From NCBI GenBank assembly GCA_014323785.1, contig JACONJ010000015.1, positions 1 to 39,340 of the forward strand: DNA of 39,340 nt. Reading direction: 5' to 3'. Every line of letters starts with the position of its first letter. Position 1 is the first letter of the stretch. Below the pieces are notes generated by a model. The model made no database searches, was not told the origin of the DNA, and was given only the letters and a program-made list of their open reading frames with translations. Below, piece after piece: positions 7,722-16,932 of this stretch. This DNA comes from Paracoccaceae bacterium (GTDB lineage Bacteria; Pseudomonadota; Alphaproteobacteria; Rhodobacterales; Rhodobacteraceae). The position numbers and the translations under genes are program-made.

Positions 7722-7897
7722 GGAAGCCCCTCTTGCGGTCTGATTTTATTTACCACGCTGAAGGGTAGCGGATTTCCAAAGGCTTGTCACCCGTTGCAAG
7801 CGTGCGCAGGGGTGCTCTGCTGACAGGCGCATGCCACCGGGGATGTCTGGGGGATGTCTGATCGGCCGGCTTTTGGCGACGGGTGCGGCACACGGGA

Positions 7898-8201
7898 TCA
7901 CGCGGCCAGATCCTCGTCGCCAAGCGCGTAGAGGTCATCGGCCCCGGCGGTCGCCTCGGCCAGATGCCCCGCGATCCCCGGCAGTTGTCGTGTAAGGAAG
8001 CTGCGGGCCAGACGGGTGCGCGGGCCATCCGGATCCGCAGCTGCCGCTTTCAGGTGGCAATGCCCGGCCGGCTTCGGCCAGAATCGCCTGCACCGTGTCG
8101 GGCGTGGCCTTGGCAAACCGCCGGGTTGCGGCGACGCGCCCCATGCGGACCACGTGCGCCATCACAAAGGCAAATTCCGATACCGGGGCGCGACAGGTCA
8201 T
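7898..8201 (-). pseudogene. Remnant of a DmdC-type acyl-CoA dehydrogenase with the middle deleted
   Basis: ATG 8201 opens MTCRAPVSEFAFVMAHVV...ATPDTVQAILAEAG, the N-terminal cap of large DmdC-like acyl-CoA dehydrogenases (usual pattern M-x-Y-x-AP-x-x-D/E-x-x-F). In another frame the same stretch ends LARSFLTRQLPGIAGHLAEA...AGADDLYALGDEDLAA and stops at 7898-7900, like the C-terminus of the same enzymes. Intact proteins have roughly 590 residues; here about 46 N-terminal and 50 C-terminal residues abut near 8040-8063, so the FAD and acyl-CoA domains are gone and the frame is broken. It is divergent from tsaC. Assignment rests on recognised end motifs, not on an alignment. Confidence 0.7.
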
Positions 8202-8321
8202 GTCATCCCTCCTGTGCCGGCGGTTTGCGCCGGGCCGAACTGCGCACTATGCTCCCGCATGGCCGGCGGGGGGGCGGAGCCCTTGCCCGCCCTTGTCAAC
8301 CCTTGTGTTTACATCGCGCGG

Positions 8322-9287
8322 ATGCCCGAAGACCAGCCCGAAACCCTGTTGCCGGATGACAATGGCCTGGCCCGTGCCGCGGTTCTGCTGGGCCAGGGGC
8401 ACGTGCTCGCCCTGCCGACCGAGACGGTCTATGGGCTTGCCGCCGATGCCCGCAGCGACATGGCCTGTGCCAGGGTGTTCAGGGCAAAGGGCCGGCCCCG
8501 GTTCAATCCGCTGATCGTGCATCTGCAGGACATCGCCGGGGCAGAGGCATTGGCAGAGGTCTGTAGCACCGCCCGCGATCTGGCCCGGGCGTTCTGGCCC
8601 GGCCCGCTAACGCTGGTTCTGCCGCTAAAGGCAGGGCACGGCCTGTCGCCACTGGCAACCGCGGGGCTGGACACGGTGGCGATCCGGGTGCCATCACACC
8701 CCGTTGCCCGGGCGGTTCTGGCACTCTTTGGTGGCCCGGTTGTTGCACCTTCGGCCAACCCTTTCGGCCGGGTCAGCCCGACCACGGCGGATCATGTGCG
8801 GCAGGGTCTGGGGGGTGCGCCGGCGGCGATCCTGGATGCCGGCCCCTGTGCGGTTGGCCTGGAGTCCACCATCCTTGCCCCTGGTCTGTCAGGCATCCGG
8901 CTGCTGCGGGAAGGTGGCCTGCCAAGCGAGGTGGTGGAAGCGATGACCGGCCCTTTGATCCCTGACACCGCACCAGGCACGGTTCAGGCACCAGGGCAAC
9001 TGGCTGGCCATTACGCCCCTGCGGTGCCTGTGGTGATGGACAGTGACCTGTCAGAACATGCGGCAGTGCGCATTGGATTCACCGCCGATCAGGCGGCCGA
9101 CCTGCACCTGTCGCAATCCGGGAACCTGGCAGAGGCCGCGGCCCGCCTGTTTGATGTGCTGCACCGGGCCGAGTCCCTGGCCCTGGCCCGGAACGAACCG
9201 GCGATCCACGTGGCCCCGGTACCAAAGACCGGCCTCGGCCGGGCAATCAATGACCGGCTGCGCCGTGCTGCTGCAATGAGACATTGA
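8322..9287 (+). CDS. L-threonylcarbamoyladenylate synthase, long Sua5-type
   Basis: Protein of 321 residues. The N-terminal YrdC domain has LALPTETVYGLAADA, the KGRPRFNPLIVH nucleotide/bicarbonate site at about 55-66, FWPGPLTLVL, SANPFGRVSPTTADHV and LESTIL. A linker and a C-terminal Sua5 domain follow (APGQLAGHYAPAVPV onward). The enzyme makes threonylcarbamoyl-AMP from Thr, bicarbonate and ATP for the t6A37 modification of ANN-decoding tRNAs. The frame is open far upstream, but ATG 8322 directly before the domain is the likely start; it follows the divergent acyl-CoA dehydrogenase remnant. It ends 1 bp before the convergent yqgE gene. Confidence 0.93.
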   Translation: MPEDQPETLLPDDNGLARAAVLLGQGHVLALPTETVYGLAADARSDMACARVFRAKGRPRFNPLIVHLQDIAGAEALAEVCSTARDLARAFWPGPLTLVLPLKAGHGLSPLATAGLDTVAIRVPSHPVARAVLALFGGPVVAPSANPFGRVSPTTADHVRQGLGGAPAAILDAGPCAVGLESTILAPGLSGIRLLREGGLPSEVVEAMTGPLIPDTAPGTVQAPGQLAGHYAPAVPVVMDSDLSEHAAVRIGFTADQAADLHLSQSGNLAEAAARLFDVLHRAESLALARNEPAIHVAPVPKTGLGRAINDRLRRAAAMRH

Positions 9288-9288
9288 A

Positions 9289-9882
9289 TCAGGCGTGACC
9301 GGCATCCGGTGACAACACCAGGGGATCAATCCCCAGGCTGGCCAGGGCGGCCTCCCACTTGCCGTCCATGCGGTGCCCGAAAACCAGCGTCGATGAGGCC
9401 GGGCAGGTCAGCCAGTTATTGCGCCTGATCTCTGCCTCCAGCTGGCCCGGACCCCAGCCGGTATAGCCCAGGCCCACAAGCACCTGCTTCGGTCCCCGGC
9501 CCGCGACCATATCGCGCAGGACATTGACCTTTATGCTTATCGAAAACCGGTCATCCACGCGCTGCGTCCGGTCGTTTTCCGTATCGCGCTGACCGACGGC
9601 ATATTCGCTGGAGTGCAGGATAAAGCCCCTGCCCTTTTCCACCGGGCCGCCGAAACACACCGGCAGATCGGGGGGGGCGTCGTCGCCCTCAATGTCCAGC
9701 TGTTCCAGAATATCGGCAAAGGAGAGGTCACGGATGACCTTGTTCACGATCAGGCCATGCGCGCCTCTTTCGGAATGGGTGCAAAGGAAGATCACCGCCA
9801 TCTCAAAATACGGGTCATTCATGCCGGGCATGGCGATCAGCAACTGGCCGGTCAGGTCGGACGAATCGGATTGAATGGACAT
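9289..9882 (-). CDS. YqgE/AlgH family protein (UPF0301)
   Basis: Protein of 197 residues with the family pattern in order: LTGQLLIAMPGMNDPYFE near the N-terminus, VIFLCTHSERGAHGLIVNK, VCFGGPVEKGRGFILHS, GYTGWGPGQLEAEI and the aromatic/basic tail. The biochemical role of the family is unsettled; AlgH was linked to alginate regulation in Pseudomonas. The open frame extends upstream to 10149 but overlaps the divergent gene at 9998; ATG 9882 gives the family N-terminus and length. It is convergent with the tsaC-like gene. Confidence 0.92.
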   Translation of the reverse strand: MSIQSDSSDLTGQLLIAMPGMNDPYFEMAVIFLCTHSERGAHGLIVNKVIRDLSFADILEQLDIEGDDAPPDLPVCFGGPVEKGRGFILHSSEYAVGQRDTENDRTQRVDDRFSISIKVNVLRDMVAGRGPKQVLVGLGYTGWGPGQLEAEIRRNNWLTCPASSTLVFGHRMDGKWEAALASLGIDPLVLSPDAGHA

Positions 9883-9997
9883 GCCCCCATTGTGCGGGTC
9901 ATATTGGCCAAATTCAAGGCAGGGGAAATGGTCTTCGCCGGCATGGCACTGAACCGCGGGTTTTCTTTTCACCCAAGGGGGGGTAGCAGATTCTGGT

Positions 9998-10831
9998 ATG
10001 ATGATTCGTACCCGCATCGCCGCCCTGGCTGCCTTGATTCCGGCCTTGTGCCTTGGGGCTGTCCATGCGCGGACCGGGCCGTATTTCAACGGCGTCACCA
10101 CCGATAAGGTGGTGCAGGTGCACCTGCTTGAAGGATGGCGCATGGGCAATGGGCGTCATATGGCGGCCATTCAGATCACCCTGGCACCCGGATGGAAGAC
10201 CTATTGGCGTACCCCGGGTCAGGGCGGTATTCCCACACGGCTAAGGCTGGATCGGGGAACCGGGGTGCACGGCATGCGGATGCACTGGCCGCCGCCCCAG
10301 GTGTTCATCACCGATGGAATACGCAGTATCGGCTATGAAGGGGGCGTGATCCTGCCCGTTGAGCTCGCCACCGCCACAGATGGGGCGGTTGCCATTGAGG
10401 GGCGGGTGGATATGGGCGTGTGTCGGGATGTATGCCTGCCTGTGACGGTGGATATTAAGGGGATATTGCCGTCCGCACGTCGCCGTGACCCGCAGATCGT
10501 CGCCGCCCTGGCGGACCGTGCCCTGACAGCGGCCGAAGCCGGGGTAGGGGCTGCAACCTGTGTGATCACGCCGATACCTGACGGGGTGCAGGTTCAGGCG
10601 CGGATGCAGGTGCCCCCCGTGGGCGCGAATGAGACAGTGGTGTTTGAACTGCCCGACCCCGGCATATGGATATCCGATGCCATCAGCCAGCGGCAGGGCA
10701 ATCAGGTGACCGCAACCGCCGATATCGTGCCTGCCGATGCGGGGCCCTTTGCCTTGAACCGGGGTGATTTGCGGATCACGGTGCTGGGCCAGCGTATGGC
10801 GGTGGAACTGAACGGCTGCACCGCCGGATAA
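9998..10831 (+). CDS. DsbD N-terminal-like periplasmic protein
   Basis: Protein of 277 residues with a Sec signal peptide (basic start, hydrophobic core, VHA cleavage after about residue 24). The mature part resembles the immunoglobulin-like N-terminal domain of thiol:disulfide interchange protein DsbD: APGWKTYWRTPGQGG, then GVCRDVCLPV with Cys142 and Cys146 (C-x3-C). In DsbD the equivalent cysteine pair passes electrons to periplasmic partners. No DsbD transmembrane core or thioredoxin domain is attached, so it may be a stand-alone receiver domain working with a CcdA-like membrane protein encoded elsewhere; that is inference. It is divergent from yqgE. Confidence 0.82.
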   Translation: MMIRTRIAALAALIPALCLGAVHARTGPYFNGVTTDKVVQVHLLEGWRMGNGRHMAAIQITLAPGWKTYWRTPGQGGIPTRLRLDRGTGVHGMRMHWPPPQVFITDGIRSIGYEGGVILPVELATATDGAVAIEGRVDMGVCRDVCLPVTVDIKGILPSARRRDPQIVAALADRALTAAEAGVGAATCVITPIPDGVQVQARMQVPPVGANETVVFELPDPGIWISDAISQRQGNQVTATADIVPADAGPFALNRGDLRITVLGQRMAVELNGCTAG

Positions 10832-10923
10832 TCCGCCCGCGCCGCGGGTTCAGAGAACTCCGTGTAAAATGATCCTAAAATCGCCAATCATCGGAGGAGA
10901 GGGCCGAGTCACAGGCCAGAGGT

Positions 10924-11466
10924 TTATTTCCGTTGCCTGTGCTCACCCAGCCTTGGGAAAAGTTCCACAAAGTTGCAGGGCCGGTGGCGATAGTCCAGTT
11001 GATGGACCAGAATTTCATCCCAGGCGTCCTTGCACGCGCCGCTGCTGCCGGGCAGGGCAAACAGAAGGGTGTTTTGCGCAACCCCGCCCGTGGCGCGCGA
11101 TTGTACGGCAGAGGTGCCAATCTTTTGCATCGAGACATGGGTGAAGACCGTTGCGAATGCCTCGATCTCTTTCTCATAGACATCGCGATGGGCCTCTACC
11201 GTGACATCGCGCCCGGTCAGCCCGGTACCGCCGGTTGTCAGGATCACATCAATCTCCGGGTCCGCGCACCAGTCACGCAGTCGGGCCGCGATCTGATTCC
11301 GCTCGTCAGGCAGGATGGCGCGCGCGGCCAAGATATGCCCCGCGGCGGTCAGCCGGGTGGCCAATACACCGCCGGATGTATCCTGGGCCAGCCTGCGCGT
11401 GTCGGACACCGCCAGAATCGCGATGCGCACCGGAATGAAATCGCGGGGGGTGCTGATTTGGCGCAT
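10924..11466 (-). CDS. moaB: Molybdenum cofactor biosynthesis protein MoaB-type
   Basis: Protein of 180 residues of the MogA/MoaB family. It begins near STPRDFIPVRIAILAVSDTR, then DTSGG, ILTTGGTGLTGRDVTVEA (the MPT-binding loop), and LFALPGSSGACKDAWDEI near the C-terminus. These proteins bind or adenylate molybdopterin before metal insertion. ATG 11466 gives the family N-terminus and has GGGAGG about 10 nt upstream; earlier in-frame starts add unrelated residues. It lies downstream of the uracil-DNA glycosylase gene on the same strand, 238 bp away, so co-transcription is possible. Confidence 0.92.
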   Translation of the reverse strand: MRQISTPRDFIPVRIAILAVSDTRRLAQDTSGGVLATRLTAAGHILAARAILPDERNQIAARLRDWCADPEIDVILTTGGTGLTGRDVTVEAHRDVYEKEIEAFATVFTHVSMQKIGTSAVQSRATGGVAQNTLLFALPGSSGACKDAWDEILVHQLDYRHRPCNFVELFPRLGEHRQRK

Positions 11467-11626
11467 TGATATTGCGGCCTCCCATCCAATACGCATACGC
11501 AGGGCCAGCCCGCCAAAGATGCCCGAACACAGATAACACAGGCCGCGCACCGTTCGGGAATTGTCTGCGATCCCCCCGCCGATTCGCCCCGCGGTGGCCT
11601 CGACAATCCCGTTTATCACAAAACCG

Positions 11627-11656
11627 CCCGGAGCCTGGTATCCCGGAGCCTGGTAT
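11627..11656 (+). repeat. 15-bp perfect tandem duplication
   Basis: CCCGGAGCCTGGTAT occurs twice in direct succession (11627-11641, 11642-11656) in the 238-bp spacer between the glycosylase gene and moaB. No other feature was seen in that spacer. Confidence 0.9.
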
Positions 11657-11704
11657 CGCGCCAAAGGCCCGAAGAATCAGCGAATCACGGGCGAACGTCC
11701 TGCC

Positions 11705-12502
11705 CTATCCGTCGCGCAACCGGGTGCGCAGCTCCTGTAGATCTCCCCATGCCTCGCGCTTCATGATCGGATTGCGCAGCAAGTAGGCCGGGTGGAACAT
11801 CGGCAAGACGGGTTTACCCAAAGCCTCGGTCCACTGCCCGCGCAGCCGCGTGATGCCCCGCCGCCCCAGGATACCCTGGCAAGAGATATTGCCCATCGGG
11901 ACCAGAACCTCTGGTGCGGCCAGTTCCACGTGGCGTTTCACGAAGGGCAGCATCATCGCCATTTCGGCCGGTGTCGGGTCGCGGTTCTGGGGCGGGCGCC
12001 ATGGCAGAATGTTCGCGATATAAAGCGCATTATCGCCGTCCTGCGCCCGTCCCATGCCGATGGCCGCGAACATCTTGTCCAGCAACTGCCCCGCGCGCCC
12101 GACAAAGGGTTTACCCTGCAAATCTTCATCCCGGCCCGGTGCCTCGCCAAGGATCATCACGCGCGCGCCGGGCCGGCCATCAGAGAAGACGAAGTTTCGG
12201 GCAGCATGGCGCAGCTCGCAGTGCGGATACGCCTCCATGGCCTGGCGAAGCGTGGCCAGATCCGGTGCGCCTGCGGCAAGGCGCCGGGCCTCGGCTACGG
12301 CAACGTCCCCATCGGGCGCACGCATGACGTGCGGCGCGGGGGGAGGTTCTGCAACGGGCGCGGGCTCAGGGAGATTTTCGGGCGGCGCGGCCGGATCCTC
12401 ATATCGGTTGACCGGGGCATCGCCGATGGCCTCATCCGCGCCAAGCTCGATCTGCCACTCTAACAGGGCAAGCGCATCGGCAGGGGAGAGAGGGTCAGCC
12501 AT
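11705..12502 (-). CDS. Uracil-DNA glycosylase, family 4-like
   Basis: Protein of 265 residues. A poorly conserved Pro/Ala-rich N-terminal part of about 100 residues precedes the catalytic domain: MILGEAPGRDEDLQGKPFVG (motif A), NILPWRPPQNRDPTPAE, VLVPMGNISCQGILG, and FHPAYLLRNP (motif B with His). The enzyme cleaves uracil from DNA to start base-excision repair. Only one cysteine (in PHCELR) stands where Fe-S family 4 enzymes have a pair, so an iron-sulfur cluster is unlikely in this form. ATG 12502 starts MADPLSPADALALLEWQ. It is divergent from pyrB across 132 bp. Confidence 0.9.
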   Translation of the reverse strand: MADPLSPADALALLEWQIELGADEAIGDAPVNRYEDPAAPPENLPEPAPVAEPPPAPHVMRAPDGDVAVAEARRLAAGAPDLATLRQAMEAYPHCELRHAARNFVFSDGRPGARVMILGEAPGRDEDLQGKPFVGRAGQLLDKMFAAIGMGRAQDGDNALYIANILPWRPPQNRDPTPAEMAMMLPFVKRHVELAAPEVLVPMGNISCQGILGRRGITRLRGQWTEALGKPVLPMFHPAYLLRNPIMKREAWGDLQELRTRLRDG

Positions 12503-12634
12503 GGCCCAAGGATATGCGGGCTTGCGCCGAAGGGCAAGGGGTGTCAGGGCTTGCACCCAAGCCCGGAGTGCCACGGGGGCCTTGCCCCGCTGCCCCGTGC
12601 ACCCTTGTAACGCGGCAGCAGTCGGGGACGCCCA

Positions 12635-13594
12635 ATGAGTTTCAATCAGGCGCATTTGCTGGGCATCGCGCCCCTGAACCCCGCTGAGATTCGCACGCTT
12701 CTTGATCTGGCCGACCGCTATGCCGAGATGGGGCGCAGCCCCCGGAACCGCGGCAGTGCGCTGCAGGGTCTGACCCAGGTCAACATGTTCTTCGAGGTCT
12801 CAACGCGGACCCAGGCCAGTTTTGAAATTGCGGGTAAACGCCTTGGGGCGGATGTGATGAACATGGCGATGGTGGCCTCCAGCCTGAAAAAGGGCGAGAC
12901 GCTGATTGACACGGCCCTGACACTGAACGCGATGCGTCCCGACCTTCTGGTCGTCCGCCATCCGCATTCGGGTGCGGTAAACCTGCTGGCAGAAAAGGTG
13001 AATTGTGCCGTTTTGAACGCCGGTGACGGGCAGCATGAACACCCGACCCAGGCACTTCTGGATGCGTTGACGATCCGCCGGGCCAAGGGCCGCCTGCAGC
13101 GGCTGAGCATTGCGATTTGCGGCGATATTGCCCACAGCCGCGTGGCGCGGTCAAACATCCTGCTTTTGGGCAAATTAGGGAACCGCGTTCGCCTGATTGG
13201 GCCACCGACCCTGATGCCATCGCACGTGTCCGAGTGGGGGACAGAGGTCTATGACAACATGAAAGCGGGCCTGGAGGGCTGCGATGTGGTGATGATGCTG
13301 CGGCTTCAAAAGGAACGGATGGAGGGGGCTTTCATCCCCTCTGAACGGGAATACTATCATCGCTTCGGGCTTGATGCCGAAAAACTCACTGCCGCCAGGC
13401 CCGATGCGATTGTCATGCATCCCGGCCCGATGAACCGGGGTGTGGACATCGACGGAACCCTGGCCGATGACATCAACCGCTCGGTGATTCAGGAACAGGT
13501 GGAAATGGGCGTGGCCGTGCGCATGGCGGCAATGGATTTGCTGGCCCGGAACCTGCGCACCAGGCGGATACCGCAGGGGGGGAGGCATGCGTAA
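12635..13594 (+). CDS. pyrB: Aspartate carbamoyltransferase catalytic subunit
   Basis: Protein of 319 residues, normal for PyrB. The carbamoyl-phosphate site [12 protein letters not shown] is at about 53-64, [10 protein letters not shown] carries the catalytic His region, and the aspartate-binding half has [11 protein letters not shown] and [12 protein letters not shown]. It condenses carbamoyl phosphate and aspartate to carbamoyl aspartate, the committed step of pyrimidine synthesis. The downstream PyrC-like gene begins 8 nt before the pyrB stop, so the two are translationally coupled. It is first gene of the pyrB-pyrC'-plsY unit. Confidence 0.97.
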   Translation: MSFNQAHLLGIAPLNPAEIRTLLDLADRYAEMGRSPRNRGSALQGLTQVNMFFEVSTRTQASFEIAGKRLGADVMNMAMVASSLKKGETLIDTALTLNAMRPDLLVVRHPHSGAVNLLAEKVNCAVLNAGDGQHEHPTQALLDALTIRRAKGRLQRLSIAICGDIAHSRVARSNILLLGKLGNRVRLIGPPTLMPSHVSEWGTEVYDNMKAGLEGCDVVMMLRLQKERMEGAFIPSEREYYHRFGLDAEKLTAARPDAIVMHPGPMNRGVDIDGTLADDINRSVIQEQVEMGVAVRMAAMDLLARNLRTRRIPQGGRHA

Positions 13595-14870
13595 GCTGCT
13601 CTTGCAAAACGCGCGTCTTATCGATCCCGAGGCCGGAACCGATACACCGGGCGATGTGCTGGTCCACGACGGCCTGATCGCTGCAGTGCGCGGGGATAGC
13701 GCGGGCGCGGAGGCCCGGCGCATCGACTGTCGCGGGTATTGCCTGGCCCCCGGCATCGTCGATCTTGGGGTCAAGGTCGGAGAACCGGGGGAACGGCACA
13801 AAGAGAGTTTCCGCACCGCGGGTGCCGCGGCGGCGGCGGGGGGGGTCACCACCATCGTCACGCGCCCCGACACGGCCACGCCCATCGACACGCCGGAGGT
13901 GCTGGAGTTCGTCCGCCGCCGGGGGCAAGAGGCGGCAGAGGTTCATTTCCGCCCCATGGCCGCGCTGACCAGGGCGCGGGCCGGGCGCCGGATGACCGAG
14001 TTTGGGCTTCTGCTGGATGCGGGTGCGGCTGCCTTTACCGATGGCGATCACGTTGCTGCCGATACCAGGGTGCTAAGCCGCTGTATGACCTATGCGCGCA
14101 CGCTGGGGGCGTTGATCGTGGGCCACCCGCAAGACCCGGGGCTCAGTGACGGGGCCGCCGTCACGTCGGGCAAATTTGCGGCACTCAAGGGCCTGCCCGC
14201 CGCCCCCCCCATGGCCGAGCGGATCGGGCTGGAGCGGGATCTGGCCCTGGTCGAGATGACAGGCGCCCGATATCACGCGGATCAGCTCAGCACCGCCGCC
14301 GCGCTTCCGCCCCTGGCACGGGCAAAAGCCGCCGGTCTGGATGTGACAGCGGGTGTCTCAATCCATCACCTGACGCTTAATGAACTGGACGTGGCCGACT
14401 ACCGAACCTTCTTCAAGGTCAAGCCGCCGCTCAGGGCCGAGGCGGACCGGCGTGCCATGGTTGCGGCGGTGCGCGACGGCACAATCGACATCATCTGTTC
14501 AATGCACACGCCGCAGGATGAAGAAAGCAAACGCCTGCCATTCGAGGCCGCGGCCTCGGGCGCGGTGGGGCTGGAGACGCTGCTGCCCGCCGCGCTCAGG
14601 CTTTATCATGCCGCACAGCTGACCCTGCCGGAATTGTTCCGTGCCATGGCACTGAACCCCGCCCGGCGGCTTGGCCTTCCCGGCGGTCGGCTGGCCCCCG
14701 GCGCACCGGCCGATCTGGTTCTGTTCGACCCCGATACCCCGTTTGTCATGGATCGGTTCAGCCTGCGGTCAAAATCCAGGAACACACCGTTCGACGGGCA
14801 GCGGATGCAGGGCCGGGTAGAGATGACACTGGCAGGCGGCCAGATAATCTACCAGCGGGGGGCGGGCTGA
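13587..14870 (+). CDS. Dihydroorotase-like PyrC' subunit, predicted non-catalytic
   Basis: Protein of 427 residues with the full amidohydrolase/dihydroorotase length and fold cues ([43 protein letters not shown]). The metal ligands of active dihydroorotase are not in place: the HxH of D-x-HxH reads DLGVKV, and the late Asp of the (S/T)DHAPH motif reads SMHTPQ. In Pseudomonas such a PyrC' is an inactive structural partner that holds PyrB in a dodecamer; a separate true dihydroorotase is then needed. Overlap with pyrB and 1-nt overlap (TGATG) with plsY support one operon. Annotating it as active PyrC would be misleading. Confidence 0.88.
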   Translation: MRKLLLQNARLIDPEAGTDTPGDVLVHDGLIAAVRGDSAGAEARRIDCRGYCLAPGIVDLGVKVGEPGERHKESFRTAGAAAAAGGVTTIVTRPDTATPIDTPEVLEFVRRRGQEAAEVHFRPMAALTRARAGRRMTEFGLLLDAGAAAFTDGDHVAADTRVLSRCMTYARTLGALIVGHPQDPGLSDGAAVTSGKFAALKGLPAAPPMAERIGLERDLALVEMTGARYHADQLSTAAALPPLARAKAAGLDVTAGVSIHHLTLNELDVADYRTFFKVKPPLRAEADRRAMVAAVRDGTIDIICSMHTPQDEESKRLPFEAAASGAVGLETLLPAALRLYHAAQLTLPELFRAMALNPARRLGLPGGRLAPGAPADLVLFDPDTPFVMDRFSLRSKSRNTPFDGQRMQGRVEMTLAGGQIIYQRGAG

Positions 14871-15529
14871 TGCCAGCGTTCGATACACCCTTTCTGATGC
14901 TCGGCGCGGTGGCACTGGCGGCTTATCTGCTTGGGTCCATACCCTTTGGTCTGGTGATGGCACGGGTGTTTGGCCTGGGCGATATTCGGCAGATCGGTTC
15001 GGGCAATATCGGGGCCACGAACGTCCTGCGCACCGGCAGCCGACCGGCCGCTGCCCTGACCCTTATTCTGGATGCGGGCAAGGGCGGGGGTGCCGTGCTG
15101 CTTGCCCGTGCGGTCTTTGCCGAGGATGCGGCGCAGGTGGCGGGCCTGGCGGCGGTTCTGGGCCATTGCGTCCCCATCGTTCCGGGCATCGTTCCGGGCA
15201 TCGTTCCGGGCGGCAAGGGCGGCAAGGGCGTGGCAACCTTTATCGGCACGCTTCTGGCCCTGTCCTGGCCCGCGGGGTTTGCCGCCTGCCTGACCTGGCT
15301 GACCGTTGCCGCGCTCAGCCGCATATCATCCCTGTCGGCCCTGGTGGCTGCCGCGCTGGCACCGGTCTGGATCGCAATACTGGGCCAGCCCCGGGCCAGT
15401 GCCGTGACGCTGGTTCTGGCCGCGCTGATCTTTGTGCGGCATCAGCCGAACATCACGCGGCTGATGGCGGGAACCGAACCCAGGATCGGCGGGGGTACGT
15501 CCACGCCGCCGGATCGGCCGGATCAGTAA
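14870..15529 (+). CDS. plsY: Glycerol-3-phosphate acyltransferase PlsY with an 8-residue repeat insertion
   Basis: Membrane protein of 219 residues. Motif 1 is GSGNIGATNVLRTGSR from 43, motif 2 is around GHC(98-100)...KGGKGVATF(116-124), and several hydrophobic helices match PlsY. It acylates glycerol-3-phosphate with acyl-phosphate from PlsX at the inner membrane. Between His99 and the KGGKG motif the protein has IVPGIVPGIVPG, encoded by three perfect 12-bp units (15176-15211). One unit would give the usual His-to-Lys distance of nine; two extra units add exactly eight residues. The start overlaps the PyrC' stop; the last 7 nt overlap the end of convergent gshA. Confidence 0.93.
   Translation: MPAFDTPFLMLGAVALAAYLLGSIPFGLVMARVFGLGDIRQIGSGNIGATNVLRTGSRPAAALTLILDAGKGGGAVLLARAVFAEDAAQVAGLAAVLGHCVPIVPGIVPGIVPGGKGGKGVATFIGTLLALSWPAGFAACLTWLTVAALSRISSLSALVAAALAPVWIAILGQPRASAVTLVLAALIFVRHQPNITRLMAGTEPRIGGGTSTPPDRPDQ
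15176..15211 (+). repeat. Three 12-bp tandem repeats inside plsY
   Basis: ATCGTTCCGGGC occurs three times in succession, encoding IVPG each time. A second short repetition follows directly (GGCAAGGGC twice, encoding GKG/GKG). Confidence 0.92.
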
Positions 15530-16893
15530 CTGTAATCGCTGTAAATCCGGGTCAAATCGCCCCCCCAGTCAGCGTGGTATCTGGCGATCAACTCATCGGC
15601 GGGAACCTGGCCGCTCTCTACGCTTTCCGTCAACGCGTTCAGGAAATGGGTTTCATCGGGGATCAATCCGTCGGCCCCCGGACACGCGCGGGCGATCAGG
15701 CCCGCCTGGGCAATTTCAAGCGCTTCACGCGCCAGATCGCGCATGCTGATCCCGTTCACCCGGGCCTGCAGCCCATCGACCGACGCCGCCACCCGCAGTG
15801 CCTGCCGTGTCCCTGCATCCCAATCCTTGACAAGGTCATAGGCCGCATCAAGCGCACCCTGATCATAGGTCAGGCCGACCCAAAACGCTGGCAGCGCACA
15901 CAGCCGCCGCCAGGGGCCCCCATCCGCGCCGCGCATCTCAATGAACGTTTTCGCGCGCGCCTCGGGGAACAGCGTTGTCAGATGATCCGCCCAATCGCCA
16001 AGCGTCGGCCGCTCGCCGGGCAGTGCAGGCAACTCTTCCTTCAGAAAATCCCGAAAGGACTGGCCAAGCGCGTCAACATAAACCCCGTTGCGGTAAACAA
16101 AATACATCGGCACGTCAAGCGCATATTCGGCATAGGCCTGGAACCCGAAATCATCCTTGAAAACAAAGGGCAGCAAACCCGTCCGAGCCGGATCAAGGTC
16201 GCGCCACACGCGGCTGCGCCAGCTCTTGTGCCCGGTCAACGCCCCCTCAAAGAAGGGTGAATTGGCAAACAGGGCGGTGGCCACGGGCTGCAAGGCCAGG
16301 GCGACACGCAGCTTTTGCACGAAATCGGCCTCGGACCCGAAATCAAGGTTGACCTGCACGGTGCATGTGCGGCGCATCATCGTGGTACCCATCGTGCCGA
16401 CGCGCTGCATATAGCCGTCCATCAGCCTGTAGCGGCCTTTGGGCATCAGCGGCATGTCCCCGTGCATCCATAGCGGTGCAGCACCCAGGCCGATGAACTT
16501 TACCCCGATCCGATCAGCCACATCCCGGACCTGGCGCAGGTGTTCGTTCACCTCGTCACAGGTCTGGTGGATCGTCTGCAAGGGTGCCCCGGATAATTCC
16601 AGTGCCCCGCCTGGCTCCAGGCTGATGTTTGCGCCGTCCTTCTTCAGCCCGATGAGCGTTTCGCCTTCTGACAGGGGCACCCAGTCAAAGCGGTCGCGCA
16701 GCCCCTCCAACACAGCCTTGACCGAGCGTGTGCCCGCATAGGGTAACGGTTTCAGCGTGTCCCGGCAGTAGCCGAATTTCTCGTGTTCCGTGCCGATGCG
16801 CCACGCCTCCTTCGGTTTGCAGCCACTGGCAAGGTATTCGGCCAATTGCGCATGGCACTCGATCCGGTCGCCACCGGACTGGGGAATCGACAT
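15523..16893 (-). CDS. gshA: Glutamate-cysteine ligase, plant/alphaproteobacterial type
   Basis: Protein of 456 residues of the GCS2 family found in alphaproteobacteria and plants. Features in order: WRIGTEHEKFGY (Glu/metal site), ISLEPGGALELSG, KGRYRLMDGYM, RRTCTVQVNLDF (substrate/ATP strands), FPEARAKTFIEMRGADGG. It makes gamma-glutamylcysteine from Glu, Cys and ATP, the first step of glutathione synthesis. The open frame extends to 17028, but ATG 16893 (MSIPQSGGD) is the family start. It is convergent and overlaps plsY by 7 nt. Upstream 350 bp hold only repeats and hairpins before the second RTX gene. Confidence 0.95.
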   Translation of the reverse strand: MSIPQSGGDRIECHAQLAEYLASGCKPKEAWRIGTEHEKFGYCRDTLKPLPYAGTRSVKAVLEGLRDRFDWVPLSEGETLIGLKKDGANISLEPGGALELSGAPLQTIHQTCDEVNEHLRQVRDVADRIGVKFIGLGAAPLWMHGDMPLMPKGRYRLMDGYMQRVGTMGTTMMRRTCTVQVNLDFGSEADFVQKLRVALALQPVATALFANSPFFEGALTGHKSWRSRVWRDLDPARTGLLPFVFKDDFGFQAYAEYALDVPMYFVYRNGVYVDALGQSFRDFLKEELPALPGERPTLGDWADHLTTLFPEARAKTFIEMRGADGGPWRRLCALPAFWVGLTYDQGALDAAYDLVKDWDAGTRQALRVAASVDGLQARVNGISMRDLAREALEIAQAGLIARACPGADGLIPDETHFLNALTESVESGQVPADELIARYHADWGGDLTRIYSDYSY

Positions 16894-16910
16894 TGGTATC
16901 TGGCTCCGGG

Positions 16911-16932
16911 GTTTGGCGGCGGTTTGGCGGCG
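16911..16932 (+). repeat. 11-bp tandem duplication upstream of gshA
   Basis: GTTTGGCGGCG occurs twice in succession, directly before the gshA start on the other strand. The first copy begins 17 nt upstream of the ATG. Confidence 0.8.
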
